The position numbers were made by a program, and so were the translations under genes. DNA of 64,000 bases, from positions 49,860 through 113,859 of the forward strand of contig PAYY01000013.1 of the NCBI GenBank assembly GCA_002715465.1, given 5' to 3'. The stretch's first letter is position 1, and every line of letters begins with the position of its first letter. The notes under the pieces are model-generated. The model was not told where the DNA came from, did not search any database, and was given only the letters and a program-made list of their open reading frames with translations. Positions 37,616-46,474 of the stretch are shown here, in pieces. The stretch comes from Fidelibacterota bacterium (GTDB lineage: Bacteria > Marinisomatota > Marinisomatia > Marinisomatales > S15-B10).

Positions 37616-38622
37616 GCTTTTCTTCCAATTAATGAGACTGTAGAAGAAATATCATCTCTTATGGAACCTATAAGGTCTGTATCAGCTGATTTCTTTGCGG
37701 CGAAAACGGCATTTTTTATTGCTCTTGCTGGAGAACTGCCATGACATATAATTACATTGCCATTGACTCCTAATAAAGGTACACCTCCGTATTCTTCATA
37801 TTCGAATTGTTGCATTACGCTAGAAAAAATGGATCTAAATTCATTTTTCTTTTCATGGGACTCTACTCTTTCTTCAATTTGTTTTGAGACATCACGATTA
37901 ACATGACCTATCCATCCCTCAGCAAATTTCACTAGATTATTACCTAGGAATCCGTCACATACAATTACATCTACTTGATCTTGAAATATATATCTGCTCT
38001 CAACATTACCTATAAATGCTGGAAGGTATTTTTTCATCAAAGAATGAGCTTCAAGGTAAAGATCATTTCCTTTTGTTTCTTCAACCCCAACATTTAGGAG
38101 TCCTACCTTGGGATTCTCAATACCCCTTATATGCGATATATACTCAGATGCCATAATTGCAAATTGCATTAGATGAACAGGTTTAGCATCTAGGCTAGCA
38201 CCAGCATCACACAAAACTATCCCATTTTTTCCTGAGGGTAAAAAAACTCCAATTGCTGGACGTTTAACTCCTTCTATTCTTCCAAGAAGAAAGAGCGAGG
38301 TAGCTAAAATTGCACCTGTACTTCCAGCGCTAACAAAAGCCCTTGCCTTACCTTTTTTAATCATTTTAATTCCTGCGACGAGAGAGGAGTTTGGTTTTAG
38401 TTTTATAACATTTGAGGGCTTATCTGTCATCTCAACAGTTTGTTCTGTATGGTGAATAGTAATCGGTAGATTGGATGATTGTGGAAGATTGTCTTTTATC
38501 TGATTCTCATCGCCAATTAAAATCAGTTCTATATTAGGGTCATTTTTGACAGCCTCAAATGCACCTTTAACAACCTCTGATGGTGCAAAATCTCCACCCA
38601 TGGCATCAACTACAATTTTCAT
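37612..38622 (-). CDS. plsX: Phosphate acyltransferase PlsX
   Basis: Converts acyl-ACP to acyl-phosphate for phospholipid synthesis by the PlsX/PlsY route. The N-terminal IVVDAMGGDFAPSEVVKGA is diagnostic, followed by FVSAGSTGAILA and VCDGFLGNNLVKFAEG. The 336-residue length is standard. It sits 6 bases after rpmF, the widely conserved rpmF-plsX-fabH order, linking ribosome and membrane synthesis. Confidence 0.96.
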   Translation of the reverse strand: MKIVVDAMGGDFAPSEVVKGAFEAVKNDPNIELILIGDENQIKDNLPQSSNLPITIHHTEQTVEMTDKPSNVIKLKPNSSLVAGIKMIKKGKARAFVSAGSTGAILATSLFLLGRIEGVKRPAIGVFLPSGKNGIVLCDAGASLDAKPVHLMQFAIMASEYISHIRGIENPKVGLLNVGVEETKGNDLYLEAHSLMKKYLPAFIGNVESRYIFQDQVDVIVCDGFLGNNLVKFAEGWIGHVNRDVSKQIEERVESHEKKNEFRSIFSSVMQQFEYEEYGGVPLLGVNGNVIICHGSSPARAIKNAVFAAKKSADTDLIGSIRDDISSTVSLIGRKA

Positions 38623-38628
38623 AAAAAC

Positions 38629-38811
38629 TTATTTGCTCGTGGGCGAATTCACGGGTCTTCCTCTGTAATAACCGCAATTTGGACAAGCTCTATGAGGAAT
38701 CTTTTCTTGATTGCATTGTCCACAAATTGAGATGCTAGGTGTTTTTGTTTTCCAATGAGTTCGTCTTTTTCTTCCACGAGCTTTAGATTGTTTTCTTTTT
38801 GGCAGTGCCAT
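38629..38811 (-). CDS. rpmF: Ribosomal protein L32
   Basis: 60-residue basic protein of the large ribosomal subunit. MALPKRKQSKARGRKRR is the typical N-terminus. Four cysteines (CGQC and CPNC) form the zinc-binding, Cys-containing type of L32, rather than the Cys-free form used by some bacteria under zinc limitation. Its start lies 29 bases inside the end of yceD, an unusually long overlap for this pair, which often abut. Confidence 0.96.
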   Translation of the reverse strand: MALPKRKQSKARGRKRRTHWKTKTPSISICGQCNQEKIPHRACPNCGYYRGRPVNSPTSK

Positions 38812-39328
38812 AATTATTCTCCACTTTTGATAATTTTAAGTTTTTTAACGGTTCCCAGCGTTCGTCAAATTCATTATTTTCACATTTACAATCTGAGAAA
38901 TTTAGATCTGTCCCACACCCTGAGCATAACCCTTTACAATCTTGAAAACAAACTTCTTTCATAGATTTTTCAAGAAAAATGGATTCTCGGATAATAGATG
39001 AGATATCTATTGAATCTTTTCCTAAAGTGAGAACATTAATGCTTGAATTATTTGATTTTTGTTCACTATGTCTGTCATCACATACAATTAATTCAAAAGT
39101 ACCTTGAATTTTTTTTTTAAAATTTTTTAGACATCTATCACATTGTTCATTAATTCCAGCTAATACTTCTCCAACTAATTTAGCTGCTGAATCATTTTTT
39201 GATATATTAAGGATTATCACTACTTTGTCAGGAATTAAAGGAATATCATGAAAAGCTGGTTCAGAAGCTTTAGCTGAAATAGTTATTGTACCTTGGGTTT
39301 CAAAAAGTTCTTTTCTAGATAAGATCAT
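38783..39328 (-). CDS. yceD: YceD/DUF177 family protein
   Basis: 181 residues. The C-terminal signature CKGLCSGCGTDLN with DERWEPLKNLKL is diagnostic of DUF177 (YceD; in E. coli and plants linked to 23S rRNA accumulation). Cys pairs at CDRC and in the C-terminal part could bind zinc. The gene almost always precedes rpmF, as here. The extra 14 residues after LKNLKL, which run into rpmF, look non-conserved. It is the first gene of the fatty-acid/ribosome operon. Confidence 0.9.
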   Translation of the reverse strand: MILSRKELFETQGTITISAKASEPAFHDIPLIPDKVVIILNISKNDSAAKLVGEVLAGINEQCDRCLKNFKKKIQGTFELIVCDDRHSEQKSNNSSINVLTLGKDSIDISSIIRESIFLEKSMKEVCFQDCKGLCSGCGTDLNFSDCKCENNEFDERWEPLKNLKLSKVENNYGTAKKKTI

Positions 39329-39474
39329 ATTTACTTTACGAAATTAGCGTTTATACGAACTGCAAGTCAAGAACTCTACTAGTTCCAAAATAAACTTTTA
39401 AATATAAGAGTAAAGGGTTTAAACCCGTTCGTAAAAAAATTAAATACTCAGATAGGTTTCAGTATCTTAATATT
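39329..39474 (-). promoter_or_regulatory. Upstream region of the yceD-fab operon
   Basis: 146 bases. On the minus strand TTG (39368-39370), 21 bases, then TAATTTCG (39339-39346) resembles the Bacteroidetes -33/-7 promoter pattern (TTTG, TAnnTTTG), though it would leave a leader of only a few bases before the yceD ATG. A perfect 12-base palindrome GGGTTTAAACCC lies at 39415-39426, and an inverted pair ACGAAC (39354-39359)/GTTCGT (39427-39432) brackets it. These could form an operator or part of the promoter; experimental evidence is lacking. Confidence 0.3.
39415..39426. repeat. 12-bp perfect palindrome GGGTTTAAACCC
   Basis: Self-complementary 12-mer about 90 bases upstream of the yceD start, in the only sizeable gap of the minus-strand 32.7-46.8 kb block. 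With just 3 G:C pairs flanking TTTAAA it would make a poor RNA hairpin, so a DNA-binding site for a dimeric regulator is the more natural reading. Confidence 0.5.
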
Positions 39475-40644
39475 TTATTCAATAATTTCAGTCTCTTCAT
39501 TCTTAATATTATTATCAGAGTCGAATGACCAATCATCTTCATTTTCTAGTTCAAGTTCTTCTTCATCTTTTCTTTCAAGGAGATTATCTTTTTCAGTTTT
39601 CATTCTAAAGATTATTATAGTTATTGTTTGACCTACAATAGCTACACTGAGACTATAAGAAAAAATTATTATTGTTATTATAAAAAGAGATAAAGAAATA
39701 AACGTAGAACCTATGTGTTCCATAGTACCCATTAGGTTTGAGGTATCAGGCAGATAGTAAGAATTTAATAATCCTTCAAACGGTGCTAAAGGAGAAAAAA
39801 GAGCTATTAATGGATCAAAGACAATATTGTTAGACCATTGCATCATTCTTCCAAGTTTTGATCCCATTAGCATATCATGACCAAAAACAATATTTATTAG
39901 TTGAAAGGCAATATCTGATAGATAAGCTAATAAACATGTAGAGAAATAGACTAGACTAAAAATAATTGGCAAATACAAAATTATTCGCCACGGTTGAGAC
40001 CATGTAATGGAATAATTATGAAAAACTGATCCCATTGTATCTTCTTCCATTGTAGCAACAATTGAATTAGTAAAAAAAATAGAAACAAATAAAACTATAG
40101 AAGTGTAAGCGACGAAAATTGATCCAACAAACCAAATCAGATATGGAATCCCAACGAATAGTTCTCCAACGAATGGGATTTTACCAACAAGAGCGAATAA
40201 AATTGCCATGAAAACAAAGATAAACAAAATAATTAAAATAGAAATAGGAGTAAAAACTGGTGCATGCCAATGTTTTTTTACATAATTAAATGCATCTGAT
40301 GAAGAATAGAATCCATCACCCTTCAATTGCTTATAGGTAACTCTTGCTACAGCCGTCATACCTAAAGAAATAGAAATAGTCCAAGAAATAGATCCAATAA
40401 TCCATAATATTAATGAAAAAACACTAAATTCAGCTGTAAGTAGATAAGGATAGAGTCCAAATTGATCCCAAATTTCTTTTAAATTCCATCCATTAAATAA
40501 GAGGGATAGATACGTCAATATAAAATAAATTAAATATCCAATAAGATTGACTTGTAAAAGTATCCAAATTTTCTTTCCACCGAGACCTAAACGAGGTGCT
40601 TTGAACAGATCTCTTATATCAAAATGAAGATTCATTGGTTGCAT
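39475..40644 (-). CDS. Unknown multi-pass membrane protein with acidic tail
   Basis: 389 residues that I do not recognise. There are six or seven hydrophobic segments (about 27-50, 75-100, 130-155, 160-190, 217-245 and 315-345). An N-terminal cytoplasmic segment contains RDLFKAPRLGLGGKKIW, and a conspicuously acidic C-terminus (DEEELELENEDDWSFDSD) occupies the last 35 residues. No transporter or enzyme motif is evident. Its layout resembles broadly distributed FCB membrane proteins that neighbour SPOR-domain genes, but that is a general impression. It is 23 bases downstream of the SPOR lipoprotein gene and likely co-transcribed with it. Confidence 0.7.
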   Translation of the reverse strand: MQPMNLHFDIRDLFKAPRLGLGGKKIWILLQVNLIGYLIYFILTYLSLLFNGWNLKEIWDQFGLYPYLLTAEFSVFSLILWIIGSISWTISISLGMTAVARVTYKQLKGDGFYSSSDAFNYVKKHWHAPVFTPISILIILFIFVFMAILFALVGKIPFVGELFVGIPYLIWFVGSIFVAYTSIVLFVSIFFTNSIVATMEEDTMGSVFHNYSITWSQPWRIILYLPIIFSLVYFSTCLLAYLSDIAFQLINIVFGHDMLMGSKLGRMMQWSNNIVFDPLIALFSPLAPFEGLLNSYYLPDTSNLMGTMEHIGSTFISLSLFIITIIIFSYSLSVAIVGQTITIIIFRMKTEKDNLLERKDEEELELENEDDWSFDSDNNIKNEETEIIE

Positions 40645-40667
40645 TAATTATTACCTTTCCACAATAA

Positions 40668-41489
40668 TTATTGGTCAATACGGACTTTATCAACCCAGGA
40701 TTCTAAGCCAGATAGTCTTTTTATCTCAATAGCAGCTTTTTTTGCCTCTTCCTTTGAATTAAAAGTTCCAACTCGGACTCTATACCATAATTCATCTTTA
40801 TCTTGGAAGTAAGCTTTTTGAATATAAGCATCAAAACCCAACTTAATTAATTCATCCAAACGATGTTTTGACTGAGCAAGAGATGATTCAGAATAGAATT
40901 GAATAGTAAACCGATCTCCTAATGAAGGAATTGAATCTGCTCTTGGGGCAATTTTAACTTTTGCAGGAACTTTATTTTTCAGTTTTGGCTCTTTTTTCGA
41001 TAAATTTTCATTAGATTGTTTATTTAATTCTATATTACTAATATTTTTAGGTATTCTATTCTTATTTAAATCTTTTTTAAAAGTTTTATCCTTCTCATTT
41101 GTATTTGTTTTAATTTTAGGTTGTGGCTCAATTGAAATAGAAGCTGTTGCTGATTTGGATATTAAAAAATCATATTTGTTAGAGACTATTGATAAACCTT
41201 CTTCATTAAAAATAATTAGTTCAAAACTATAATTTCCTGGTACGTCTGGCTGAAAAGACATCTCTTTACCACCTCTGCGAATAAAAAGGTCTGTATAGAT
41301 TAAATTACTTTCAGATGGAAATGATAATATACTCCAAGCATATGAAGGAAGAACAATCCCAATAGGTTCCTGGATTTGGACACTATAGAAATTACCAACA
41401 GTGCCGAAATTGGAAGTTGGCTTATCACAGGATGAGGTTAATAAACAAAACCCGATAAGTTTGAATAAGTATTTTTGGGAAGAATGCAT
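40668..41489 (-). CDS. SPOR-domain lipoprotein
   Basis: 273 residues. The signal peptide ends in the lipobox LTSSC (Cys near residue 20). An Ig-like beta region (about 30-110) is followed by a Lys/Asn-rich linker and a C-terminal SPOR domain (about 195-273: RFTIQFYSESSLAQSKHRL ... YRVRVGTFNSKEEAKKAA). SPOR domains bind denuded peptidoglycan, especially at division sites, so a cell-wall or septal role is expected. It is encoded 26 bases after ndk and just before an unknown membrane protein. Confidence 0.85.
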   Translation of the reverse strand: MHSSQKYLFKLIGFCLLTSSCDKPTSNFGTVGNFYSVQIQEPIGIVLPSYAWSILSFPSESNLIYTDLFIRRGGKEMSFQPDVPGNYSFELIIFNEEGLSIVSNKYDFLISKSATASISIEPQPKIKTNTNEKDKTFKKDLNKNRIPKNISNIELNKQSNENLSKKEPKLKNKVPAKVKIAPRADSIPSLGDRFTIQFYSESSLAQSKHRLDELIKLGFDAYIQKAYFQDKDELWYRVRVGTFNSKEEAKKAAIEIKRLSGLESWVDKVRIDQ

Positions 41490-41515
41490 CTTTATTGACT
41501 TATTGTATAGTCATT

Positions 41516-41929
41516 TTAAATTTCGAAGGTAGGAAAGAAAAAAGCAATTTCTTTTATGGCATTTTCATCTGAATCTGAACCGTGTACAGCATTATTTTGA
41601 ACATTTTCCGCAAAATCTTTCCTAATTGTTCCAAAATCTGCTTCTTCGGGGTTAGTAGATCCAATTAGATTCCTAAAGGATAAAACTGCGTTGTTTTTCT
41701 TTAGAACAATTGGAACGCAAGGTCCGGAAGTCATAAATGAAACTAAATCTTCAAAAAAAGGACGCTCTTTATGTATTTTGTAGAATGTTTTAGCATCATT
41801 ATTGGATAATTCCCTTTGCTCCATTGCAGCAATAATAAACTCAGCTGAAAGAATTCTATCTATAATTTTCCCTGTATTATTTTTTATTACCGAATCTGGC
41901 TTTATTATTGCAAGTGTTTTATTATTCAA
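41516..41929 (-). CDS. ndk: Nucleoside diphosphate kinase
   Basis: Transfers the terminal phosphate of ATP to other nucleoside diphosphates through phospho-His116 ([13 protein letters not shown]). [10 protein letters not shown] at the N-terminus is the family signature. At 137 residues it has normal length. It overlaps sucD by 4 bases; coupling with succinyl-CoA synthetase is common, since Ndk can equilibrate the GTP or ATP made there. Confidence 0.95.
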   Translation of the reverse strand: MNNKTLAIIKPDSVIKNNTGKIIDRILSAEFIIAAMEQRELSNNDAKTFYKIHKERPFFEDLVSFMTSGPCVPIVLKKNNAVLSFRNLIGSTNPEEADFGTIRKDFAENVQNNAVHGSDSDENAIKEIAFFFPTFEI

Positions 41930-42807
41930 GATATACTCTCCAGTTCTTTTTTCATCATAGTACCGATATCTGCAGGACTAATAACAACAGTCACGCCAGC
42001 TTTTTTTAAACATTGCATTTTTTCTAGTGCTGTACCTTTTCCTCCAGCAATGATTGCACCAGCATGCCCCATTCTTCGACCGGGTGGTGCCGTTTGACCG
42101 GCAATAAAAGACACAATGGGTTTTCCAAATTTCGAATCATGGATCCATTCTGCAACTTCTTCTTCAGCTGAGCCACCAATTTCCCCTATAAGAACCACTC
42201 CCTTAGTTTCTTCATCTTTATTGAACTTCGATAGGAGATCAATAAATGTGCTACCAATTATTGGATCACCTCCTATTCCAATACATGAAGATTGACCAAT
42301 ACCCAATTGTGTTAACTGATAAACAGCCTCATAAGTTAAAGTTCCACTTCTAGAAATAACTCCTACAGTTCCTTGCTTATGAATAGATCCTGGCATAATA
42401 CCAATTTTTGCTTTACCAGGAGAAATTATCCCCGGACAATTTGGACCAATTAGAGTACAATTTAATTTTCTTATAAAATTCTTAACACTAATCATATCAC
42501 TCGCAGGAATTCCTTCAGTGATACAAACTATAAGTTCTAAGCCAGCATCTGCGGCTTCTAATATTGCGTCTGGACCAAATGAGGGGGGTACAAAAATAAC
42601 AGAGGCAGTAGCCTTAGTTTCTTTAACAGCTTCAATTACAGTGTTGAAAACTGGCAAACCATGATGAGTGATTCCACCTTTACCAGGAGTTATACCCCCT
42701 ACAAGATTTGTACCATATTCAATCATTTGTTTAGAATGAAAAGAGCCTTCCTTCCCAGTAATACCTTGTACAAGTATTTTAGTCTGATTATCTAAAAGAA
42801 TACTCAT
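41926..42807 (-). CDS. sucD: Succinyl-CoA synthetase, alpha subunit
   Basis: Catalytic subunit of the TCA-cycle substrate-level phosphorylation enzyme. It carries the phosphohistidine His248 ([13 protein letters not shown]), the CoA-binding [12 protein letters not shown] and [16 protein letters not shown]. At 293 residues it has normal length. It overlaps sucC by 4 bases and ndk by 4, forming a sucC-sucD-ndk unit. Confidence 0.96.
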   Translation of the reverse strand: MSILLDNQTKILVQGITGKEGSFHSKQMIEYGTNLVGGITPGKGGITHHGLPVFNTVIEAVKETKATASVIFVPPSFGPDAILEAADAGLELIVCITEGIPASDMISVKNFIRKLNCTLIGPNCPGIISPGKAKIGIMPGSIHKQGTVGVISRSGTLTYEAVYQLTQLGIGQSSCIGIGGDPIIGSTFIDLLSKFNKDEETKGVVLIGEIGGSAEEEVAEWIHDSKFGKPIVSFIAGQTAPPGRRMGHAGAIIAGGKGTALEKMQCLKKAGVTVVISPADIGTMMKKELESIS

Positions 42808-43970
42808 GTCTTTACTGCTTCCTCTACAGCTTTTTTAGCTGCATCTTTGAGATTGTTACCCAAAATAAAATTAAGATTAGAGTCTTTAAGAAGAATGGTT
42901 GCTTCTTTAGCATTGGTACCTTCAAGACGGACTACAACTGGAACATCAAGTTGCAGATTAGTTAGTGCATCGATAACACCTTCGGCTACTCGATCACATC
43001 GAACAATTCCTCCAAATATATTTATTAGTATTGATCTAACATTTGGATCAGAAAGTATTAGTTTAAACCCTCTTGATACTGTTTCTGAACTTGCCACTCC
43101 TCCAACATCAAGAAAATTGGCTGGCTCTCCGCCACATAATTTAATTATATCCATAGTTGCCATAGCCAATCCAGCACCATTTACCATACATCCAACATTT
43201 CCATCAAGTTTGATATAGTTTAGTTGATAACTAGAAGCCTGTATTTCACTAGGTAATTCTTCTGATAAATCACGCATTTGTTCAATATTTTCATGACGAT
43301 CAATGGAATTATCATCAAAATTCATTTTAGCATCTAAAGCAATTAGTTTCTCATTTTTCGTAATCACTAGAGGATTAATTTCCGCAATAGAACAGTCATT
43401 TGTGTAAAAAGCTTTCCATAATGATTTAAACATTCTTATACCATTTTTAATTTGATTTCCTTCAAGATTAAGGGAAAAAGCTAACTGTCTGGCTTGAAAT
43501 GTAGTTAATCCAAATTCTGGCTCAATCCATACTTTTATTATTTTTTCAGGATTTTGTTCAGCTACTTTTTCTATTTCGATTCCGCCTTCAGTGGAAACCA
43601 TAAAAACAAATTTTTCTTTTGATCTATCGAGAACTATTCCAGCATATAGCTCTCGAGCAATATCTATACCTTCTTCAATCAATAGACGTTTAACCTCTTG
43701 ACCTTCAGGACCTGTTTGGTGGGTAATTAACTTCATACCTAGAATTTCTTCAGCAAATAGTTTAACCTCTTCTATGCTAGTTGCTATCTTTACGCCACCA
43801 CCTTTCCCGCGTCCTCCAGCATGAATTTGGGCTTTTACCACCCATAATTTCCCATCTATTTTTTTTGCAACTGAAATTGCTTCATCAATAGAGAAAGCTG
43901 GAAAACCAACAGGTATTTCAACTCCATTATTTTTTAAAATTTCTTTTGATTGGTATTCGTGAATTTTCAT
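42804..43970 (-). CDS. sucC: Succinyl-CoA synthetase, beta subunit
   Basis: ATP-grasp subunit that pairs with Suc[21 protein letters not shown] begins the family, with the [12 protein letters not shown] loop, the nucleotide-binding residues after [10 protein letters not shown], and [20 protein letters not shown] in the C-terminal domain. At 388 residues it has normal length. It follows pruA by only 3 bases, which places the succinyl-CoA step in one transcript with proline/glutamate catabolism. ATP or GTP preference is not evident from sequence. Confidence 0.96.
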   Translation of the reverse strand: MKIHEYQSKEILKNNGVEIPVGFPAFSIDEAISVAKKIDGKLWVVKAQIHAGGRGKGGGVKIATSIEEVKLFAEEILGMKLITHQTGPEGQEVKRLLIEEGIDIARELYAGIVLDRSKEKFVFMVSTEGGIEIEKVAEQNPEKIIKVWIEPEFGLTTFQARQLAFSLNLEGNQIKNGIRMFKSLWKAFYTNDCSIAEINPLVITKNEKLIALDAKMNFDDNSIDRHENIEQMRDLSEELPSEIQASSYQLNYIKLDGNVGCMVNGAGLAMATMDIIKLCGGEPANFLDVGGVASSETVSRGFKLILSDPNVRSILINIFGGIVRCDRVAEGVIDALTNLQLDVPVVVRLEGTNAKEATILLKDSNLNFILGNNLKDAAKKAVEEAVKT

Positions 43971-43973
43971 ATT

Positions 43974-45611
43974 TTATTTAGTTAACTTTTCTTCCATGTA
44001 AGGATAACGATAATTTTTTGGAGGTGCAGAATTTTCTTTAATTGTTCGCTGGGATACCCACCTAATTAGGTTAAATATTGAACCAGCTTTGTCATTTGTG
44101 CCAGATGCTCTTCCTCCTCCAAAAGGTTGTTGACCTACTACAGCGCCAGTAGGTTTGTCATTAATGTAAAAGTTTCCTGCTGAATGTCGCAATGCAATTT
44201 TAGCTTCTTCTATTGCTTTTTCATCTTTTGAAAATACACATCCCGTAAGAGCGTATGGTGACGTATTATCTATAAGTTTGAGTGTCTGTTCCCAATCAGC
44301 AGGTTCATATATATATATAGTTAATACCGGACCAAATATTTCTTCTTGCATAGTTTTGAAAAAGGGGTCTTTAGTTTTTATTATTGTAGGTTCAATAAAA
44401 TAGCCCACTGAATCATCACACTTTCCACCAACTAGTATTTCTGCATCAGATGAATTTTTTGCTAGATCTATATATCTTTTTATTGAATTGAAAGCTGTCT
44501 GATCAATGACAGCGGTTATGAAATTATTGAAATCCTCAGGATCTCCCATTTTTAATGTAGAAACTTCTTTAATTAATCTATTTTTTATTTTCTTCCATAT
44601 ATTAGATGGTATATACGCACGAGACATTGCTGAACATTTTTGACCTTGAAATTCGAATGCACCTCTGATCATTCCTGTTATTAAAGATTCAATTTCAGCT
44701 GTTTCATGTGCAATGCAGAAATCTTTTCCTCCAGTTTCACCTACTAAACGAGGGTAACTCTTATATTTTGATATATTTTCTCCTATGGTTTCCCACATTT
44801 TTTGAAAAACAGATGTGGAGCCAGTAAAGTGGACTCCAGAAAGATCTGGGTGTTTCATAATAAATGGCCCTATTTGGGACCCATTTCCTGGGATAAAGTT
44901 GATTACACCATCTGGTAGGCCAGCTTCTTTAAAAAGTTGCATTAGAAACCAAGCTGGATATACAGCACTCGACGCTGGTTTCCAAATAACAACATTTCCC
45001 ATTAAAGAAGGGGCTGTTGGCAGGTTAGCGGCTATACTGGTAAAATTAAAAGGGGTTACAGCAAAAATGAATCCTTCAAGTGAACGATATTCTATCGTGT
45101 TGTTAGTTGGTGGCGGTGAATATAATGGTTGATTCTTTTCTAATTCTTGAGCGAAAAATGTATTAAAATTAAAAAAATCTACTGATTCACATGCTGCATC
45201 TATTTCAGCTTGGAAAACTGTTTTGCTCATATTTAAAATTGTTGAAGCATTCAAAATTTGTCGCCATTTCCCTGAAGTAAGTTCAGCCATTTTAATATAT
45301 ATTTTGGATCGTTCTTTGAGAGTTGTTTTTGACCAGAATTTCCAAGCTTTAGCAGCAGAGTCAATTGCGAGAATTAATTCTTTTTCTCCAGCTTTATGAA
45401 AACGACCTAAAATATGAGAATGTTTATGAGGGATTAGACAATTTCCTAAATTACCAGTCCTAACTTCTTTACCTCCAATAATTAAAGGAATTTCGATTAC
45501 TTGATTTTTTAGCTCATTAATTTGGGTAATCAGTTTTTTTCTTTCTGCTGATTCAGAATAATATGATCTTATAGGGTCATTTTTTGGAATTGGTATATTG
45601 TACTCACTCAT
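43974..45611 (-). CDS. pruA: 1-pyrroline-5-carboxylate dehydrogenase
   Basis: Oxidises glutamate semialdehyde to glutamate with NAD+ in proline degradation. Aldehyde dehydrogenase fold with the catalytic Cys326 (FQGQKCSAMSR) and general base Glu292 (LVGETGGKDF). TPFNFTSIAANLPTAP is typical of stand-alone P5CDH, and at 545 residues it is the long FCB/metazoan-like form. No proline dehydrogenase is adjacent, so the P5C may come from PutA elsewhere or from ornithine. It heads the sucC-sucD-ndk string. Confidence 0.93.
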   Translation of the reverse strand: MSEYNIPIPKNDPIRSYYSESAERKKLITQINELKNQVIEIPLIIGGKEVRTGNLGNCLIPHKHSHILGRFHKAGEKELILAIDSAAKAWKFWSKTTLKERSKIYIKMAELTSGKWRQILNASTILNMSKTVFQAEIDAACESVDFFNFNTFFAQELEKNQPLYSPPPTNNTIEYRSLEGFIFAVTPFNFTSIAANLPTAPSLMGNVVIWKPASSAVYPAWFLMQLFKEAGLPDGVINFIPGNGSQIGPFIMKHPDLSGVHFTGSTSVFQKMWETIGENISKYKSYPRLVGETGGKDFCIAHETAEIESLITGMIRGAFEFQGQKCSAMSRAYIPSNIWKKIKNRLIKEVSTLKMGDPEDFNNFITAVIDQTAFNSIKRYIDLAKNSSDAEILVGGKCDDSVGYFIEPTIIKTKDPFFKTMQEEIFGPVLTIYIYEPADWEQTLKLIDNTSPYALTGCVFSKDEKAIEEAKIALRHSAGNFYINDKPTGAVVGQQPFGGGRASGTNDKAGSIFNLIRWVSQRTIKENSAPPKNYRYPYMEEKLTK

Positions 45612-45701
45612 TATGATTGAACCTTTTTATTACTAGTAAAGTTAGGTGACCTTAGTTTGCTAATGTAGTTATTTGCGTTTTTATTAAAGAAAGAAATTAA
45701 A

Positions 45702-46472
45702 TCAGATTATTCCTATAGCCAATGCAATCGATAATAAAATAAGACCAATCCCAACAATTTTTTGAATTTCTTCCATTGTTACAGTTTTTAAGAAATGTTT
45801 TCCCATAAATACTCCCAATAGAGCTGATATGCAGGAAGCTGTCATTAATGGAATATGCTCTTTTCCAATTGATGAAATATGTAAGCCATAAACTGTTATC
45901 CTGGCCATATCAACAAGACACGCTATTGTAACGCCGGTCCCAATAAAAGAATCCTTAGTAAGTCCAGCATTTGCTAGAAAAGCACTTCGCATTGCTCCTT
46001 GATGTCCTGATAATCCTCCTAAAAATCCGCTAACCAATCCACCTATAGGTAAAAAATTCTTTCCAAATTTTAAATTTTGTTTAACTGAGTATAGATCATA
46101 AATAGCAAAAATGAGAATTAGTAAAGAAATTATAAAGGTTAAAGGAAGTATTTTTTTTTCATAACCTAGTAATTCATAGTTTAAAATTGGTGGTAAATTT
46201 GCAAGTGTTACAAGGAGTTTCGCCCCAACGAAAGAAGCTAAAATAGCTGTGATACCAAACTTAATTAAAACATCCTTTTTACAGCTTTTTCCAAAAATCA
46301 TAAATTTAAAGATATTATTTAGGAAATGAACTATAGCCGTAGCTATTACTGCTTCTTGACTGGGAAGTATAATTAACATGGCTGGTAGCAATAATGTTCC
46401 TAATCCAAATCCAGAAAAAAGTGTAAGGAATGAAGCTATAATTGAGATAATGACAATGAAAAAAAAATCCAT
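45702..46472 (-). CDS. TSUP-family (TauE/SafE) anion permease
   Basis: 256-residue membrane protein with about eight hydrophobic segments. The paired GFGLGTLLLPAMLI and GGLVSGFLGGLSGHQGAMRS motifs mark the TauE/SafE (TSUP, formerly DUF81) family, which exports or imports small anions such as sulfite, sulfoacetate or thiosulfate. The ArsC-like gene ends only 2 bases upstream, so both proteins are almost certainly made together; the permease could handle a substrate or product of that redox enzyme. The substrate is unknown. Confidence 0.85.
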   Translation of the reverse strand: MDFFFIVIISIIASFLTLFSGFGLGTLLLPAMLIILPSQEAVIATAIVHFLNNIFKFMIFGKSCKKDVLIKFGITAILASFVGAKLLVTLANLPPILNYELLGYEKKILPLTFIISLLILIFAIYDLYSVKQNLKFGKNFLPIGGLVSGFLGGLSGHQGAMRSAFLANAGLTKDSFIGTGVTIACLVDMARITVYGLHISSIGKEHIPLMTASCISALLGVFMGKHFLKTVTMEEIQKIVGIGLILLSIALAIGII

Positions 46473-46474
46473 AA

